The notes below the pieces were generated by a model. The model was not told where the DNA came from. It worked only from the letters and a program-made list of their open reading frames with translations, and searched no databases. From Chryseobacterium angstadtii (GTDB taxonomy: Bacteria > Bacteroidota > Bacteroidia > Flavobacteriales > Weeksellaceae): a stretch of DNA of 64,000 nt. Position numbers and translations under genes: made by a program. The stretch covers positions 744,001 to 808,000 of the forward strand of contig NZ_LFND01000003.1 of NCBI RefSeq assembly GCF_001045465.1, given 5' to 3'. Below, piece after piece: positions 63,986-64,000 of the stretch (position 1 is its first letter; every line of letters starts with the position of its first letter).

Positions 63986-64000
63986 CTTATTTTAAGTTGT

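Overview
The window is AT-rich bacterial DNA from the phylum Bacteroidota, most likely a Chryseobacterium or close relative (Weeksellaceae). This rests on the protein set: a class A beta-lactamase of chryseobacterial type, TonB receptors with a carboxypeptidase-like N-terminal domain, a small H1-like histone, TPR-HTH regulators and a long type II-C Cas9. Many intergenic regions also carry the phylum's -7 promoter box, TAnnTTTG. No rRNA or tRNA gene was recognised.

Layout. 1-4935 (minus): operon of a gluconate/glucose-dehydrogenase-type small subunit, a GMC flavoprotein, a VioB-type ferritin-like protein and a partial gene cut by the window edge. 5311-5675, 11133-11510 and 13769-14313: copies of a dispersed intergenic repeat. 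5845-8771: beta-lactamase, serine hydrolase and astacin-like protease. 8842-13690 (minus): MFS exporter, AraC regulator, acetyltransferase and M1-like peptidase. 14460-20888: a TTG-started Cys/His-rich small protein, ABC ATPase, TonB siderophore-type receptor and two DUF3526-type permeases. 21211: H1-like histone. 21603-23573: DsbA-like and SnoaL-like genes divergent from an HxlR regulator. 23733-29030: carboxypeptidase-like-domain protein, M28 peptidase, RDD protein and a parallel beta-helix protein. 29121-33326: a five-gene minus operon of small membrane or secreted proteins divergent from a TPR-HTH regulator. 33442-36246: HAD hydrolase and Tex.

36287-42111 is a compact type II-C CRISPR-Cas locus: a divergent tracrRNA, cas9-cas1-cas2, a bidirectional hairpin, and an array reduced to one spacer between one complete and one truncated repeat. 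The anti-repeat matches the complete repeat over 21 consecutive bases. The truncated repeat keeps only the half that carries a promoter-like box.

42124-46868 holds an O-methyltransferase, a YceI lipoprotein, a GIY-YIG nuclease gene bracketed by two near-identical inverted pairs of REP-like hairpins, a DUF1294 protein and TypA. 47128-49861 is a porin plus an MHS-type transporter interrupted by a -1 frameshift at a canonical slippery heptamer followed by a possible hairpin. 50050 is a family-10-like glycosyl hydrolase.

51742-61899 is a catabolic island. A MocR/GabR-type regulator whose PLP-binding lysine is replaced by arginine faces an operon of a lamin-tail lipoprotein, DcuC-type carrier, beta-aspartyl (isoaspartyl) dipeptidase, two porins, an M14 peptidase and a DctA/GltP-type symporter. 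Together these suggest uptake and breakdown of aspartyl peptides or acidic amino acids. The window ends with ferritin and YchF.
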